The notes beneath the pieces are model-generated. The model had not been told where the DNA came from. It ran no database searches and was given only the letters and a program-made list of their open reading frames with translations. Positions 43,265 through 53,683 of a DNA stretch of 64,000 bases are shown piece by piece. Every line of letters starts with the position of its first letter. Positions within the stretch are counted from its first letter, which is position 1. Origin of the DNA: Caviibacterium pharyngocola. Lineage in GTDB: Bacteria > Pseudomonadota > Gammaproteobacteria > Enterobacterales > Pasteurellaceae. The stretch spans positions 334,860-398,859 of the forward strand of contig NZ_PHGZ01000013.1 of NCBI RefSeq assembly GCF_002795405.1, read 5' to 3'. Made by a program: the position numbers and the translations under genes.

Positions 43265-45673
43265 ATGAAAAGAATTGAAGCGAACCGAGATTGCCTAATT
43301 GCGTCGGTGATTTTTTCTGCATTAAGTTTATTGTGGGTGCCGAAAGCGGGCTTATTGGAATGGCGGTATGCTTTTGCAGCGGCGGGCGTTTGCGGCGTTA
43401 TCGGCATCGCGGCATTTGCCTTCGGGCGTTATCGCACGGTGAACGGAATGTTCATAATAATTTGGACGATCGGTTGGTCGGCTTATTTTCATTCTCAGGC
43501 ATTATCTTTATTGCAGCAAGCGGAACAAGTGTCTGCGCTACCGAAAAAGGTCACGACGGAATTTTATATTGAAGAAATTTTGCGCCAAGCCGATTATCAA
43601 ACCTTAGTGATTTCGGCAAAATTCGCACCGCACTTTACCGCGCAGCGAGCCTATGCCCGTTGGACGTCCGCCGAGCCGGTGAAAGCAGGCGAATATTGGC
43701 GTGGCGAATTGCAGTTGCGATCGATTTCTTCTTTGTTAAACGAAGGCGGTTTTGATCGGCAAAAATGGTATTTTGCTAAACATATTACAGCCTATGCCAA
43801 TATAAAAAGTGCGGTGAAAATTAAGCAAGATTTTTCTTTTCGGCAAAGCAAATTGAACCGTGCGTTAAAAGATACTGAACATTTGGCGTCGCGCGGGTTG
43901 TTGCTCGCGCTGGGTTTCGGCGAACGTGCGTGGCTGGATAACGATATATGGGAAGGCTACCGGCAAACCAATACCGCCCATTTAATCGCGATTTCCGGTT
44001 TGCATATCGGTTTGGCAATGTTGATCGGTTTCGGGTTATGTCGAATGGTGCAATTTTTATTACCGACCCGCCTGATTTCGCCGTTATTGCCTCTTTGCGG
44101 CGCAGTGTTTTTTGCTTGGTTTTATGCGTTGTTAGCCGGTTTTAGTATCCCGACGTTTCGCGCGATCACTGCGCTGATAATGGTGGCGTTTTTTCGTTTC
44201 AACCGACGTTATTATTCCGTTTGGCGTCTGTTGTGTTATGTAGTGACGCTATTATTAATTCTCGATCCGATGATGTTGCTGTCCGCTAGTTTTTGGTTAT
44301 CGGTCGGTGCGGTAGCCTGTTTAATTTTATGGTATCGATTAATGCCCTTATCGCTGTTTCTATGGCGTGGCAAGTCGTTGGAACAACGCTTTCAAGCAAA
44401 AGTGCGGTATGTTTTCGGCTTGTTTCATTTGCAATTCGGCTTAATTTTATTATTTACTCCCGCTCAGCTGTTTTTCTTTAACGGTACGTCTTTGAACGGG
44501 TTTATCGCCAATTTACTTGCCGTGCCGTTTTTTAGCTTTTTGCTCGTGCCGGTGATTTTGTTCGCTGTGATAACCGACGGTGCCTGTTATTCTTGGACGG
44601 CGGCGGATTATTTTGCGCGCTTTATTAATGCATTGTTGGCGAGGTTACAAGGTTATTGGACGGATTTATCTTGGCAACAAAGTTTTTTATTCACCGCACT
44701 TTGCCTACTGTTATTAGCCGGTTATGCGCAAGGATTATTGCGTAAACACGCCGATTCGTCGAAATTTCAATCCGTACTGAGCAAACCGCCGTTTCTGTCG
44801 TTAAATCCACAAGCCTTACCTGCACAAAATTGGTTGAAAAAAGTCAGAATTTTCGCATTGTCAGGTGGGACGGTGTGCTTTATCGCTTGGGCGAACGAAA
44901 GTTTTGATACCGTCCGTTGGCGAATGGAAACCTTGGATGTCGGGCAAGGATTGGCAACCTTGATTGTGCAAGGCAAGCGCGCGATTTTATATGACACGGG
45001 TGCGGGCTGGCAAAACGGCAGTATGGCGAAAAGTGAGATTTTGCCGTATTTACGTCGCCGTGGATTGACTTTGGAAAAATTGATTTTAAGCCACGACGAT
45101 AATGATCATTCGGGCGGTGCGCGCGAGATCTTGGGTGCTTATTCGAAGGTTGAGTTGATTACGTCGTCGCGTCGAAACTACGGCGAAAGTCACCGCACTT
45201 TTTGTTATAAAGGGCAACAATGGCAATGGGGCGATTTGCATATGCGTGTGTTGTCGCCGCAAAATATTGTTGATCGCGCGGATAATCCGCATTCTTGCGT
45301 GTTACTGATTGATGACGGAAAGCGGCGGGTTTTGCTGACCGGCGATGCGGATGTAATGACGGAAAATCAATTTGTCGCCGAATTGAATAAAATCGACGTG
45401 TTACAAGTGGGTCATCACGGTAGTAAATCCTCCACGGGCAGTCGATTGGTGACGAAAACCGAACCGGAAATCGCCGTGATTTCAAGCGGACGTTGGAATC
45501 CGTGGCGTTTTCCGCATTCCGAGGTGGTGAATCGACTCAAAGCGCAGCAAAGTGCGGTGTATAATACGGCGGTTTTCGGGCAAATTAACGTGATTTTTTA
45601 TACGGATAAAATGGAAGTGAAATTCGTTCGTTCGGATTTCGCGCCTTGGTATCGCGGCGTTATCGGAATTTGA
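43265..45673 (+). CDS. comEC: ComEC/Rec2 DNA-uptake channel
   Basis: An 802-residue inner-membrane protein that carries transforming DNA into the cytoplasm (rec-2 in H. influenzae). Several N-terminal hydrophobic segments and an OB-fold-like region come first. The Competence domain follows (about 220-490, with TNTAHLIAISGLHIGLAM). The C-terminal metallo-beta-lactamase-like domain (about 555-800) has LDVGQGLATLIV, LSHDDNDHSGGARE and TGDAD. The ATG at 43265 is chosen because it lies downstream of the transcription start implied by the CRP-S operator and gives a length near Rec2. Frames from 43178 or 43199 would start inside or beside that operator. Confidence 0.93.
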   Translation: MKRIEANRDCLIASVIFSALSLLWVPKAGLLEWRYAFAAAGVCGVIGIAAFAFGRYRTVNGMFIIIWTIGWSAYFHSQALSLLQQAEQVSALPKKVTTEFYIEEILRQADYQTLVISAKFAPHFTAQRAYARWTSAEPVKAGEYWRGELQLRSISSLLNEGGFDRQKWYFAKHITAYANIKSAVKIKQDFSFRQSKLNRALKDTEHLASRGLLLALGFGERAWLDNDIWEGYRQTNTAHLIAISGLHIGLAMLIGFGLCRMVQFLLPTRLISPLLPLCGAVFFAWFYALLAGFSIPTFRAITALIMVAFFRFNRRYYSVWRLLCYVVTLLLILDPMMLLSASFWLSVGAVACLILWYRLMPLSLFLWRGKSLEQRFQAKVRYVFGLFHLQFGLILLFTPAQLFFFNGTSLNGFIANLLAVPFFSFLLVPVILFAVITDGACYSWTAADYFARFINALLARLQGYWTDLSWQQSFLFTALCLLLLAGYAQGLLRKHADSSKFQSVLSKPPFLSLNPQALPAQNWLKKVRIFALSGGTVCFIAWANESFDTVRWRMETLDVGQGLATLIVQGKRAILYDTGAGWQNGSMAKSEILPYLRRRGLTLEKLILSHDDNDHSGGAREILGAYSKVELITSSRRNYGESHRTFCYKGQQWQWGDLHMRVLSPQNIVDRADNPHSCVLLIDDGKRRVLLTGDADVMTENQFVAELNKIDVLQVGHHGSKSSTGSRLVTKTEPEIAVISSGRWNPWRFPHSEVVNRLKAQQSAVYNTAVFGQINVIFYTDKMEVKFVRSDFAPWYRGVIGI

Positions 45674-45711
45674 TTTCGCCAACGGCGGGTGGCACACAAC
45701 GTGTCGAAACA

Positions 45712-45740
45712 TTGGCTTGAAGTGAAAATAAAGGTACAAT
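45712..45740 (+). promoter_or_regulatory. msbA promoter
   Basis: TTGGCT (45712-45717) and TACAAT (45735-45740) are separated by 17 bp, 33 bp before the msbA start. Confidence 0.6.
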
Positions 45741-45772
45741 GACGCATATTTTTAATTTCAATCAGATAACTT

Positions 45773-47521
45773 ATGCAAGATAAAGATCTTTCCACCGCGC
45801 AAACTTTTAAGCGCTTATGGCCGATTATCGCGCCGTTTAAACTCGGTTTAATCGTCGCCGGCGTCACCTTAGTGTTCAACGCGTTGACCGACGCGGCGTT
45901 AATTCAAATGCTCAAACCTTTATTGGACGACGGTTTCGGCAAAGCCGACGTTTCTTTTTTACGGATGATGTCTGTGGTGGTGGTCTTGCTGATTATCTTG
46001 CGCGGCGTCACCAGTTTCGTGTCCACTTATTGCTTGGCTTGGGTTTCCGGCAAAGTGGTGATGACCATTCGCCGCCGTTTGTTTAAACATTTGATGTATA
46101 TGCCGGTGACGTTTTTCGATAATAATTCCGCGGGCAAATTATTGTCGCGCATTACTTACGACAGCGAACAAGTCGCCAATTCTTCCTCCGGTTCGTTAGT
46201 GACCATCGTCCGCGAAGGCGCTTATATTTTTTCTTTACTGGGCGTGATGATTTACACTAGTTGGCAACTTTCCTTAGTGTTATTTATCATCGGGCCGATT
46301 ATTGCGGTGTTAATTCGCATCGTATCGAAAATTTTCCGTCGCTTGGGTAAAAATATGCAAAACTCAATGGGCGAACTTACGTCCAGCGCGGAACAAATGC
46401 TCAAAGGGCACAAAGTGGTGCTGTCTTTCGGCGGGCAAAAATTAGAGGAAGAACGTTTCAATCACGTCAGCAACGATATGCGCCGCAAAGGAATGAAAGT
46501 GATGACGGCGGATGCCATTTCCGATCCGATTGTGCAAATCATCGCTTCTTTTGCGCTAGCTGCGGTGCTGTATCTGGCGACCTTGCCGGAAATTATGAGC
46601 CAAAACCTCACGGCGGGTTCATTTACCGTGGTGTTTTCTTCTATGTTGGCGATGATGCGCCCGTTGAAATCTTTGACGAACGTTAATGCGCAATTCCAAC
46701 GAGGAATGGCGGCGTGCCAAACCTTATTCGCCATTTTGGATTTGGAAACCGAAAAGGATAAAGGCACTTACGAAACACCGCGGGCAAAAGGCGAAATCCG
46801 TTTTAACGACGTTTCTTTCAGCTATGAAGGCAAAGATACCGTGGCGCTTAATCATTTGTCTTTTACCATTCCACAGGGCAAAACCGTGGCGTTGGTGGGG
46901 CGTTCCGGCTCCGGCAAATCCACAATCGCCAATTTGGTCACGCGTTTTTATGACATCGAACAAGGCGAAATCACCCTAGACGGCATCAACATTCAGAATT
47001 ATACCTTGAAAAATTTGCGCGATAATTGCGCGGTGGTGTCGCAACAAGTGCATTTGTTTAACGATACGATCGCCAATAATATCGCGTATGCCGCAGCGGA
47101 CAAATACAGCCGCGAAGAGATTATTAAAGCGGCAACGGCGGCGCACGCAATGGAGTTTATCGAAAATTTGGAAAACGGCTTGGATACGGTGATCGGCGAA
47201 AACGGAGCGAGTTTATCCGGCGGTCAACGTCAACGCTTAGCCATTGCGCGCGCGTTACTACGCGATTCGCCGGTTTTGATTTTAGACGAAGCGACGTCCG
47301 CCTTGGATACGGAATCGGAACGCGCCATTCAAGCGGCGTTGGAAGAATTACAAAAAGATCGCACGGTTTTAGTGATTGCCCATCGTTTATCCACCATCGA
47401 AAAAGCGGATGAAATTTTGGTGATTGAACACGGTGAAATCAAAGAACGCGGCGATCATCAAAGTTTATTGGCGTTAAACGGCGCTTATAAACAACTGCAC
47501 ACAATGCAATTCAGCTATTAA
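45773..47521 (+). CDS. msbA: Lipid A/phospholipid flippase MsbA
   Basis: A 582-residue ABC exporter, the length of E. coli MsbA, that flips core-lipid A across the inner membrane. Six transmembrane helices span about residues 20-320. The ATPase domain (about 330-582) has Walker A ([10 protein letters not shown]), signature [16 protein letters not shown], Walker B ([12 protein letters not shown]) and the switch histidine (VIAHRLST). It heads the envelope operon msbA-lpxK-ycaR-kdsB and is followed after 14 bp by lpxK. Confidence 0.97.
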   Translation: MQDKDLSTAQTFKRLWPIIAPFKLGLIVAGVTLVFNALTDAALIQMLKPLLDDGFGKADVSFLRMMSVVVVLLIILRGVTSFVSTYCLAWVSGKVVMTIRRRLFKHLMYMPVTFFDNNSAGKLLSRITYDSEQVANSSSGSLVTIVREGAYIFSLLGVMIYTSWQLSLVLFIIGPIIAVLIRIVSKIFRRLGKNMQNSMGELTSSAEQMLKGHKVVLSFGGQKLEEERFNHVSNDMRRKGMKVMTADAISDPIVQIIASFALAAVLYLATLPEIMSQNLTAGSFTVVFSSMLAMMRPLKSLTNVNAQFQRGMAACQTLFAILDLETEKDKGTYETPRAKGEIRFNDVSFSYEGKDTVALNHLSFTIPQGKTVALVGRSGSGKSTIANLVTRFYDIEQGEITLDGINIQNYTLKNLRDNCAVVSQQVHLFNDTIANNIAYAAADKYSREEIIKAATAAHAMEFIENLENGLDTVIGENGASLSGGQRQRLAIARALLRDSPVLILDEATSALDTESERAIQAALEELQKDRTVLVIAHRLSTIEKADEILVIEHGEIKERGDHQSLLALNGAYKQLHTMQFSY

Positions 47522-47535
47522 TCAACGGAGGCGAA

Positions 47536-48531
47536 ATGAAATTTTGGTATTCGTCGGACGGATTTTCGACTCTATTAAAATGGTTATTATCGCCTTTTTC
47601 ATTGTTATTTTATTTGATTGCCGCTTTGCGCCGACAGCTATTGCAAAAAGGCGTCATTTCTTCCTATCGTGCGCCGGTTCCCGTCGTTATTGTCGGTAAT
47701 TTATCCGTCGGCGGCAACGGCAAAACGCCGGTCGTCGTTTGGTTGGTTCGGCAATTACAACAACAAGGATTAAACGTCGGCGTAATTTCCCGTGGCTACG
47801 GCAGCCGTTCCGAGGTTTATCCGCGTTTGGTTTCGGCGCAAGATGATCCGATTCAATCGGGCGACGAACCTTTGTTAATCGCAAAACGAACCGGCGCGCC
47901 CGTTTGTATTTCGCCGAATCGTCGAGAAGCCGTCGAATGCCTGTTATCGCACCATCCGTGCGATGTGATTATTAGCGACGACGGCTTGCAACATTACAAA
48001 CTACAGCGCGATGTGGAAATTGTGGTAATGGATGCGGAACGCGGCTTAGGTAACGGTTTTGTTTTGCCTGCCGGCCCGTTGCGCGAAGGTAAATCGCGCT
48101 TGGCTTGCGTCGATTTGATTATCGCCAACGGTCGAGAACATCCCTATGCCTCGGCGGTAATGCGCTTAATTCCGCAATACGCGATTAATTTATTGAGCGG
48201 AGAAAAACGTTTACTCAGCGAATTTCGCGGTCAAGCGGTGACGGCGGTGGCGGGAATCGGCAATCCGCAACGATTTTTTACAATGTTGCGCGATTTAAAT
48301 ATTGATCCGCAAGAAACGCACGCCTTTTCGGATCATCAGCATTTTGATGCGGCGTCTTTTGCAAAATTTACGCAAAATCGACCGCTCTTTATGACCGAAA
48401 AAGACGCAGTAAAGTGCGGTGAGTTTGCGCAAAGAAATTGGTGGTATGTGCCGGTGGATGCAGAAATTAGCGGGCAGTCCGCCGAAGAATTAATCAGAAA
48501 AATTGTAAAAGGGGTAAAAGGTGAACGCTAA
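47536..48531 (+). CDS. lpxK: Tetraacyldisaccharide 4'-kinase
   Basis: A 331-residue membrane-associated kinase that phosphorylates the 4' position of the lipid A disaccharide. The N-terminal hydrophobic helix, the P-loop [12 protein letters not shown] and the conserved [18 protein letters not shown] and DHQHFD segments are present. Its end overlaps the ycaR GTG start by 11 bp. Confidence 0.97.
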   Translation: MKFWYSSDGFSTLLKWLLSPFSLLFYLIAALRRQLLQKGVISSYRAPVPVVIVGNLSVGGNGKTPVVVWLVRQLQQQGLNVGVISRGYGSRSEVYPRLVSAQDDPIQSGDEPLLIAKRTGAPVCISPNRREAVECLLSHHPCDVIISDDGLQHYKLQRDVEIVVMDAERGLGNGFVLPAGPLREGKSRLACVDLIIANGREHPYASAVMRLIPQYAINLLSGEKRLLSEFRGQAVTAVAGIGNPQRFFTMLRDLNIDPQETHAFSDHQHFDAASFAKFTQNRPLFMTEKDAVKCGEFAQRNWWYVPVDAEISGQSAEELIRKIVKGVKGER

Positions 48532-48712
48532 ATTATTAGAAATTGTGGCTTGCCCGATTTGTCAGGGAAAATTGAAATATGACAAGGCGCAAGCTCGTTT
48601 GATTTGCACCTTTGATCAGGTGGCTTATCCGATTAATCAAGGGATTCCCGTATTATTATCGGATCAGGCCGTTGCGCTGTCGGAAGAAGAAAAGGAGCCT
48701 AAAAATGACTAA
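48521..48712 (+). CDS. ycaR: YcaR (UPF0434/Trm112-like) small protein
   Basis: A 63-residue Trm112-like protein with a GTG start preceded by AAAAGGGGTAAAAG and overlapping the end of lpxK. It keeps the first cysteine pair (CPICQGKL) and the [11 protein letters not shown] core of the family. The second half of a zinc knuckle is incomplete, as in other YcaR proteins. Function is unknown, though it is consistently placed between lpxK and kdsB. The last 8 bp overlap kdsB. Confidence 0.93.
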   Translation: MNAKLLEIVACPICQGKLKYDKAQARLICTFDQVAYPINQGIPVLLSDQAVALSEEEKEPKND

Positions 48713-49484
48713 ATTTACCGTGATTATTCCGGCGCGTTATGCCTCCAGCCGTTTACCCGGTAAGCCGCTTGCCGATATTGCGGGCAAACCGATGATCGCC
48801 CACGTTTGGGAAAAAGCCAAATTGTCCGGCGCGGATCGCGTGATTGTTGCGACGGATAACGCGGAGGTCGCCAACGCGGCGAAAGCCTTCGGTGCGGAAG
48901 TTTGTATGACTGACGAACGCCATAATTCAGGTACGGAACGTTTGGCGGAAGTGGTGGAAAAATTGGCGATTCCCGATGATGAAATTATTGTTAATATTCA
49001 AGGCGACGAACCGCTGATTCCGCCGGTAATCGTTTCTCAAGTAGCGGAAAATTTATCCAAATATCGCGTTAATATGGCAAGTCTTGCGGTACGGATCGAA
49101 GATGCCGAAGAATTATTTAATCCGAATGCAGTGAAAGTCTTGACCGATAAAGACGGCTATGTGCTGTATTTTTCGCGTGCGGTGATTCCTTGGGATCGCG
49201 ATCAATTCGCGCAATGGCGACAAGGTGAATTTTCTTTGCAAGATTTGCGCTTGGCGGAAGGTTATTTGCGTCATATCGGCATTTACGCCTATCGCGCCGG
49301 TTTTATTAAACAATATGTTCGTTGGAAACCGACCGCACTTGAACAAATCGAAAGTTTGGAGCAATTACGCGTGTTGTGGAACGGCGAGAAAATCCACGTC
49401 GAATTGGCGAAAGAAGTGCCGGCGGTCGGTGTCGATACGCCGGAAGATCTGGAAAAAGTGCGGTCGATTTTAGGCCATTATTAA
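48705..49484 (+). CDS. kdsB: 3-deoxy-manno-octulosonate cytidylyltransferase
   Basis: A 259-residue enzyme that activates Kdo as CMP-Kdo for attachment to lipid A. The nucleotide-binding opening [27 protein letters not shown] and [10 protein letters not shown] are intact. The ATG at 48705 is chosen: it follows AAGGAG at 48692-48697, and earlier in-frame codons lie inside ycaR. Confidence 0.97.
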   Translation: MTKFTVIIPARYASSRLPGKPLADIAGKPMIAHVWEKAKLSGADRVIVATDNAEVANAAKAFGAEVCMTDERHNSGTERLAEVVEKLAIPDDEIIVNIQGDEPLIPPVIVSQVAENLSKYRVNMASLAVRIEDAEELFNPNAVKVLTDKDGYVLYFSRAVIPWDRDQFAQWRQGEFSLQDLRLAEGYLRHIGIYAYRAGFIKQYVRWKPTALEQIESLEQLRVLWNGEKIHVELAKEVPAVGVDTPEDLEKVRSILGHY

Positions 49485-49506
49485 TTTTTTAAATGTAGGA
49501 ACGTTT

Positions 49507-50124
49507 ATGTTAGATAAAGTGTTAGGTTCGGTATTAAATTCCGTTTTAAACGGCGGAGCGAATTCTGCGGGCGGGCAAGGTTCCGTCGCCGGTCAAGTAT
49601 TAAGCGAATTATTGCGTTCGCAAGGCGGTGTGGAAGGCATTTTCGGTAAATTGCAACAAGGCGGGTTGGACGGCATTTTGGATTCTTGGATTGGCACGGG
49701 CAAAAATCAGCAACTGGATCGCAGCCAAGTCAGCGAAACCTTCGGGCGTGATACCATTGATAATATCGCACAACAAACGGAAATCAGTACGAATCAAACG
49801 GAAGATATTATTTCGCAAGTGTTGCCGAATTTAATCGATATGCTTACGCCGAAAGGACGCGAGGGCGGCGTATCGGCGGACAGCCTGACTCAATCGGCAC
49901 AACAATCCGGCGGGTTGGGCGATTTACTCGGCGGCGTATTGGGCAATATTTTTGCCGAGCAAAAAGCATCTTCTTCTGCCCAACAAACGCAAGATAACCC
50001 GTTCGGTGAAATATTTAATCAAATGCTAAATACACCGACAAAAACCTCACAAACCGCCGCACCGAGCAATAATGACGAATTGGCAAAGGATATTGGTGCG
50101 ATTTTAAATAATTTCTTTAAATAA
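49507..50124 (+). CDS. YidB-like protein (DUF937)
   Basis: A 205-residue protein of the YidB/DUF937 family, rich in Gly, Gln, Ser and Asn. The family core lies in the first about 125 residues (LDGILDSWIGTGKN, then TEDIISQVLPNLIDMLTP). A low-complexity Gln/Ser/Thr tail follows, with a second partial repeat of the LGDLLGGVLGNIF type. No signal peptide or catalytic motif is evident. Function of the family is unknown. Confidence 0.82.
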   Translation: MLDKVLGSVLNSVLNGGANSAGGQGSVAGQVLSELLRSQGGVEGIFGKLQQGGLDGILDSWIGTGKNQQLDRSQVSETFGRDTIDNIAQQTEISTNQTEDIISQVLPNLIDMLTPKGREGGVSADSLTQSAQQSGGLGDLLGGVLGNIFAEQKASSSAQQTQDNPFGEIFNQMLNTPTKTSQTAAPSNNDELAKDIGAILNNFFK

Positions 50125-50149
50125 AGTAGGTTGAAACGGATAATTTAAG

Positions 50150-50171
50150 AAGGCGTTTTTGCGCCTTTTTG
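50150..50171 (+). terminator. Terminator after the yidB-like gene
   Basis: AAGGCG (50150-50155) pairs with CGCCTT (50162-50167), followed by TTTGTTTT. Confidence 0.6.
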
Positions 50172-50192
50172 TTTTATCAATTCAGGATAATT

Positions 50193-52019
50193 ATGTTTGA
50201 TGCCAAAACTTTTCTTGCAAATGTAACGCACGAGCCGGGCGTTTATCGTATGTATGACGATAAAGACACGGTGATCTATGTGGGCAAAGCTAAAGATCTG
50301 AAAAAGCGTTTATCCAGCTATTTCCGTTCGAATTTAAGCAGTAAAAAAACCGAAGCCTTGGTTGCCTCGATTTATCGTATCGAAACGACTATTACTTCGT
50401 CGGAAACAGAGGCTTTATTGCTGGAACATAATTACATCAAAACCTTCCAACCGCGCTATAACGTATTATTGCGCGACGATAAATCCTATCCTTATATTTT
50501 ATTAACGCAGGAAAGACATCCGCGTATTACCGCTTATCGCGGTAGCAAAAAAATCCAAGGTGAATATTTCGGGCCTTATCCTCACGCCGGCGCCGTGCGT
50601 GAAACTTTGTCGTTGCTGCAAAAATTATTTCCGATTCGCCAATGCGAAAATTCCGTTTACGCCAATCGTTCGCGCCCTTGTTTGCAATATCAAATCGGAC
50701 GTTGCGCCGCGCCTTGCGTGGCGGGTTATGTGTCGGATGAAGATTATGCGCAGCAAGTAGCGTTTGCGCGTTTGTTTTTGCAAGGAAAAGATCAGCAAGT
50801 GCTCGATCATTTGATCGCCAAAATGGAACAAGCCAGTCGAGAATTAAATTTTGAGCTGGCGGCGCGTTTTCGCGATCAAATTCAAGCGGTGCGCGCCGTG
50901 ACGGAAAAACAATTCGTGTCCAATGATCGCCTTGACGATATCGATATTATTGCGATCGCTTATCGTTCGGGTATTGCTTGCGTGCAAGTGCTGTTTATTC
51001 GTCAAGGCAAAATTTTGGGTAACCGCAGCTATTTCCCGAAAGTACCATCGGATACGGATTTATCCGAATTAACCGCCACTTTCGTCGGGCAATTTTATTT
51101 GCAAGGCAGCCAAGGGCGTAGTATTCCCGACAGTATTATTGTCGATCACAAACTTAACGAAAAAAACGAATTGGAAATTTTATTGGCGCAGCAAGCTGGT
51201 CGCAAAGTTTCTATTCAAGACAACGCAAAAGGCAATAAAAGCAAATACTTACGCCTTGCGCAAATGAACGCCGAAGCCGCCGTGGTGACGGAATTGAAAC
51301 AATCCGCACTGATTCGCGAACGTTATCGCGAGTTGGAAGAACTGCTCGGTGTCAATCCGATTCAGAGAATGGAATGTTTTGATATTAGCCACACAATGGG
51401 CGAACAAACGATTGCTTCTTGCGTGGTATTTAATCGCGAAGGTCCGCTAAAATCCGATTACCGCCGCTTTAATATCAGCGGCATTACGGGCGGTGACGAT
51501 TATGCGGCAATGGAACAAGCCTTGTTAAAACGTTACGATCGCTCATTGGAGCAAGATAAAATTCCCGATATTATTTTTATCGACGGCGGAAAAGGACAGC
51601 TTAATCGCGCGTTGCAGGTTTTTCGGCAATTAAATGTGAATTGGGATAAAAATAAACCGTTGTTAATCGGCGTGGCAAAAGGCGTGGATCGCAAAGCAGG
51701 TTTGGAAACCTTAATTATCAGCAAGCAGGGTAGAGAATTGCACTTGCCGCCGGATAGTTTAGCGTTGCATTTAATTCAACATATCCGCGACGAAAGCCAC
51801 AATCACGCAATCGGCGGACACCGTAAAAAACGCCAAAAAGCATTCACTCAAAGCGGATTGGAAACCATCGTTGGTGTCGGTGCCAAACGCCGCCAAGCAT
51901 TACTAAAATATCTGGGGGGAATGCAAGGCGTCAAAAACGCCACTTTGGATGAAATCGCCTCCGTACCGGGCATTTCCAAAGCCTTAGCGGAAACGATTTT
52001 TGATACGTTGAAGCATTAA
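50193..52019 (+). CDS. uvrC: Excinuclease ABC subunit C
   Basis: A 608-residue nucleotide-excision-repair nuclease making both incisions around damage. It has an N-terminal GIY-YIG domain ([20 protein letters not shown]), a UVR motif near residues 200-235, the RNase H-like C-terminal endonuclease ([11 protein letters not shown] ... [11 protein letters not shown]) and tandem HhH motifs at the end ([30 protein letters not shown]). The ATG at 50193 follows AGGATAATT; a start 24 bp upstream has no such site. Confidence 0.96.
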   Translation: MFDAKTFLANVTHEPGVYRMYDDKDTVIYVGKAKDLKKRLSSYFRSNLSSKKTEALVASIYRIETTITSSETEALLLEHNYIKTFQPRYNVLLRDDKSYPYILLTQERHPRITAYRGSKKIQGEYFGPYPHAGAVRETLSLLQKLFPIRQCENSVYANRSRPCLQYQIGRCAAPCVAGYVSDEDYAQQVAFARLFLQGKDQQVLDHLIAKMEQASRELNFELAARFRDQIQAVRAVTEKQFVSNDRLDDIDIIAIAYRSGIACVQVLFIRQGKILGNRSYFPKVPSDTDLSELTATFVGQFYLQGSQGRSIPDSIIVDHKLNEKNELEILLAQQAGRKVSIQDNAKGNKSKYLRLAQMNAEAAVVTELKQSALIRERYRELEELLGVNPIQRMECFDISHTMGEQTIASCVVFNREGPLKSDYRRFNISGITGGDDYAAMEQALLKRYDRSLEQDKIPDIIFIDGGKGQLNRALQVFRQLNVNWDKNKPLLIGVAKGVDRKAGLETLIISKQGRELHLPPDSLALHLIQHIRDESHNHAIGGHRKKRQKAFTQSGLETIVGVGAKRRQALLKYLGGMQGVKNATLDEIASVPGISKALAETIFDTLKH

Positions 52020-52030
52020 GGGAGGATAAA

Positions 52031-52357
52031 ATGCTTATGTTTAACCAACCGCACCCAGCAGAGATTATTAGAGAAGATATTTTGCCCGAATTAGGTTTAA
52101 GTGTAACGGAAGCTGCAAAGCAGTTAGGTGTTAATCGCGTGACATTATCGCGTTTATTGAACGGTAAATCGGCAATTAGTGCGGATATGGCTATTCGTTT
52201 ACATACTTGGTTGGGGGAGAATAGTCCAAGTCCGGAAAGTTGGCTGCATCAACAAGCGGATTATGATTTGTGGCAAGCTCAGCAGAAAATAAATTTAAGT
52301 GTTATTCCCGTACATTCTCAATTAAGTTCAACGGTATTTGAAATCGGTTCAAAATAA
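52031..52357 (+). CDS. HigA/VapI-type helix-turn-helix antitoxin-like protein, no toxin adjacent
   Basis: A 108-residue XRE-family protein of the HigA/VapI type. It opens [17 protein letters not shown] and has the helix-turn-helix [28 protein letters not shown], followed by [21 protein letters not shown] residues. Such proteins normally neutralise a HigB-type mRNA interferase encoded just upstream. Here the upstream neighbour is uvrC, 11 bp away, and no toxin-sized frame lies on either side. It is therefore an orphan or a stand-alone regulator. GGAGG (52021-52025) fixes the start at 52031. The C-terminal about 20 residues are not family-typical to my eye. Confidence 0.85.
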   Translation: MLMFNQPHPAEIIREDILPELGLSVTEAAKQLGVNRVTLSRLLNGKSAISADMAIRLHTWLGENSPSPESWLHQQADYDLWQAQQKINLSVIPVHSQLSSTVFEIGSK

Positions 52358-52370
52358 CTAACTATAAAAG

Positions 52371-52428
52371 AATCCGTGCGTTGACAAATTAAAATTGTTA
52401 TTTGCTAACGCGTGGATTTTCTATTTTT
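52371..52428 (+). terminator. Terminator after the higA-like gene
   Basis: AATCCGTGCGTT (52371-52382) pairs with AACGCGTGGATT (52407-52418) over 12 bp with two wobble pairs, followed by a T-rich tail (TTCTATTTTTATT). Confidence 0.65.
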
Positions 52429-52473
52429 ATTCGAATCCTATGGCACTTATATGTTATAGAGCTTTGCCTTTAT

Positions 52474-52502
52474 TTGTTTAACCAAAGCAAATCCGATATA
52501 CT
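52474..52502 (+). promoter_or_regulatory. ribD promoter
   Basis: TTGTTT (52474-52479) and TATACT (52497-52502) are separated by 17 bp, 35 bp before the ribD start. No FMN riboswitch is seen in this short leader. Confidence 0.6.
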
Positions 52503-52536
52503 TTCAGTCAATCGAATTCACGCTTTAAGGATTACT

Positions 52537-53673
52537 ATGTCGTCGCAATTTTCCGAGCAAGATCATTATTTTATGCAAACGGCGCTAGACCTCGCGGAGA
52601 AAGGGCGGTTTACCACAACGCCGAATCCGTCGGTGGGCTGTGTGTTGGTGAAAAACGGGCAGATTGTCGGGCGCGGGTTTCATTTTAAAGCCGGCGAGCT
52701 GCATGCGGAAGTAATGGCGTTGCGCGAGGCGGGTGAAAATGCGCGCGGTGCGACGGCTTATGTGACTCTGGAACCCTGTTCGCACTACGGCAGAACGCCG
52801 CCTTGTGCTAAAGGATTGATTGCAGCGGGGGTGACGAAGGTGATTGCCGCAATGCAAGATCCGAATCCCGCCGTCGCAGGTAACGGATTGAAAATGCTCG
52901 CCGAGGCGGGCGTGGAAAGTGCGGTCGGTTTATTGCAAGAAAAAGCGGAGTCACTTAATCAAGGCTTTTTAAAACGAATGCGCTGCGGGTTGCCTTTCGT
53001 TCGCTTGAAAATGGCGATGAGTCTCGACGGCAAAACCGCAATGGAAAACGGCGAAAGCCAATGGATTACCGGCGAAGCGGCGCGCCGTGACGTGCAAGGC
53101 GAGCGCGCCAAAGCCTCGGCAATTTTATCCACGGCACAAACCGTATTAGCCGATGATCCTTTGTTAACCGTGCGCTGGACGCAACTTCCGGCGTCGGTTC
53201 AACAAAATTATCCGCTTGAAAATTTGCGCCGGCCAATACGCATTATTTTGGATCGCCGTCAGCTTGTTCGTCCCGAACATAAATTATTTCAAGAATCGTC
53301 GGAAGTGTGGCTAGTCGGTGATCGCGAGCGGGATCTGTCGGCATTTCCAGCGTTTTGTCGCGCGATTTGCGTGCAAACCGAGGCGGGCAAAACCTATTTG
53401 CAATCGATGATGGCGGAATTGGCGAAGCGTCAAATTAATTCGATTTGGGTCGAAGCGGGAAAAAATCTTGCCGGTGCCTTGATCGAAGAAGGGTTGGCGG
53501 ACGAACTTATTCTTTATATCGCGCCGAAATTATTGGGTGATAAAGCGCGCGGTTTGTGCGATTTACCGCATTTAACTCGTTTAGCCGACGCGCCGTTATG
53601 GAAATTTCACCGTTTTTGCCAAATTGATACGGATATAAAAATGATTTACCACCCGCTTAAACATAATCAGTAA
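52537..53673 (+). CDS. ribD: Bifunctional riboflavin biosynthesis deaminase/reductase RibD
   Basis: A 378-residue enzyme carrying out two consecutive steps of riboflavin synthesis. The N-terminal zinc deaminase (1-145) has His56 and Glu58 in LHAEVMAL and the zinc cysteines Cys81 and Cys90 in EPCSHYGRTPPC. The C-terminal reductase has MSLDGKTAMENGESQWITG and the later GKNLAGALIEEGLADEL. The ATG at 52537 is chosen because it starts at the family N-terminus just ahead of the deaminase fold and follows TTAAGGATTACT; the open frame extends further up without homology. Confidence 0.95.
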   Translation: MSSQFSEQDHYFMQTALDLAEKGRFTTTPNPSVGCVLVKNGQIVGRGFHFKAGELHAEVMALREAGENARGATAYVTLEPCSHYGRTPPCAKGLIAAGVTKVIAAMQDPNPAVAGNGLKMLAEAGVESAVGLLQEKAESLNQGFLKRMRCGLPFVRLKMAMSLDGKTAMENGESQWITGEAARRDVQGERAKASAILSTAQTVLADDPLLTVRWTQLPASVQQNYPLENLRRPIRIILDRRQLVRPEHKLFQESSEVWLVGDRERDLSAFPAFCRAICVQTEAGKTYLQSMMAELAKRQINSIWVEAGKNLAGALIEEGLADELILYIAPKLLGDKARGLCDLPHLTRLADAPLWKFHRFCQIDTDIKMIYHPLKHNQ

Positions 53674-53683
53674 TGGAGTCGCA

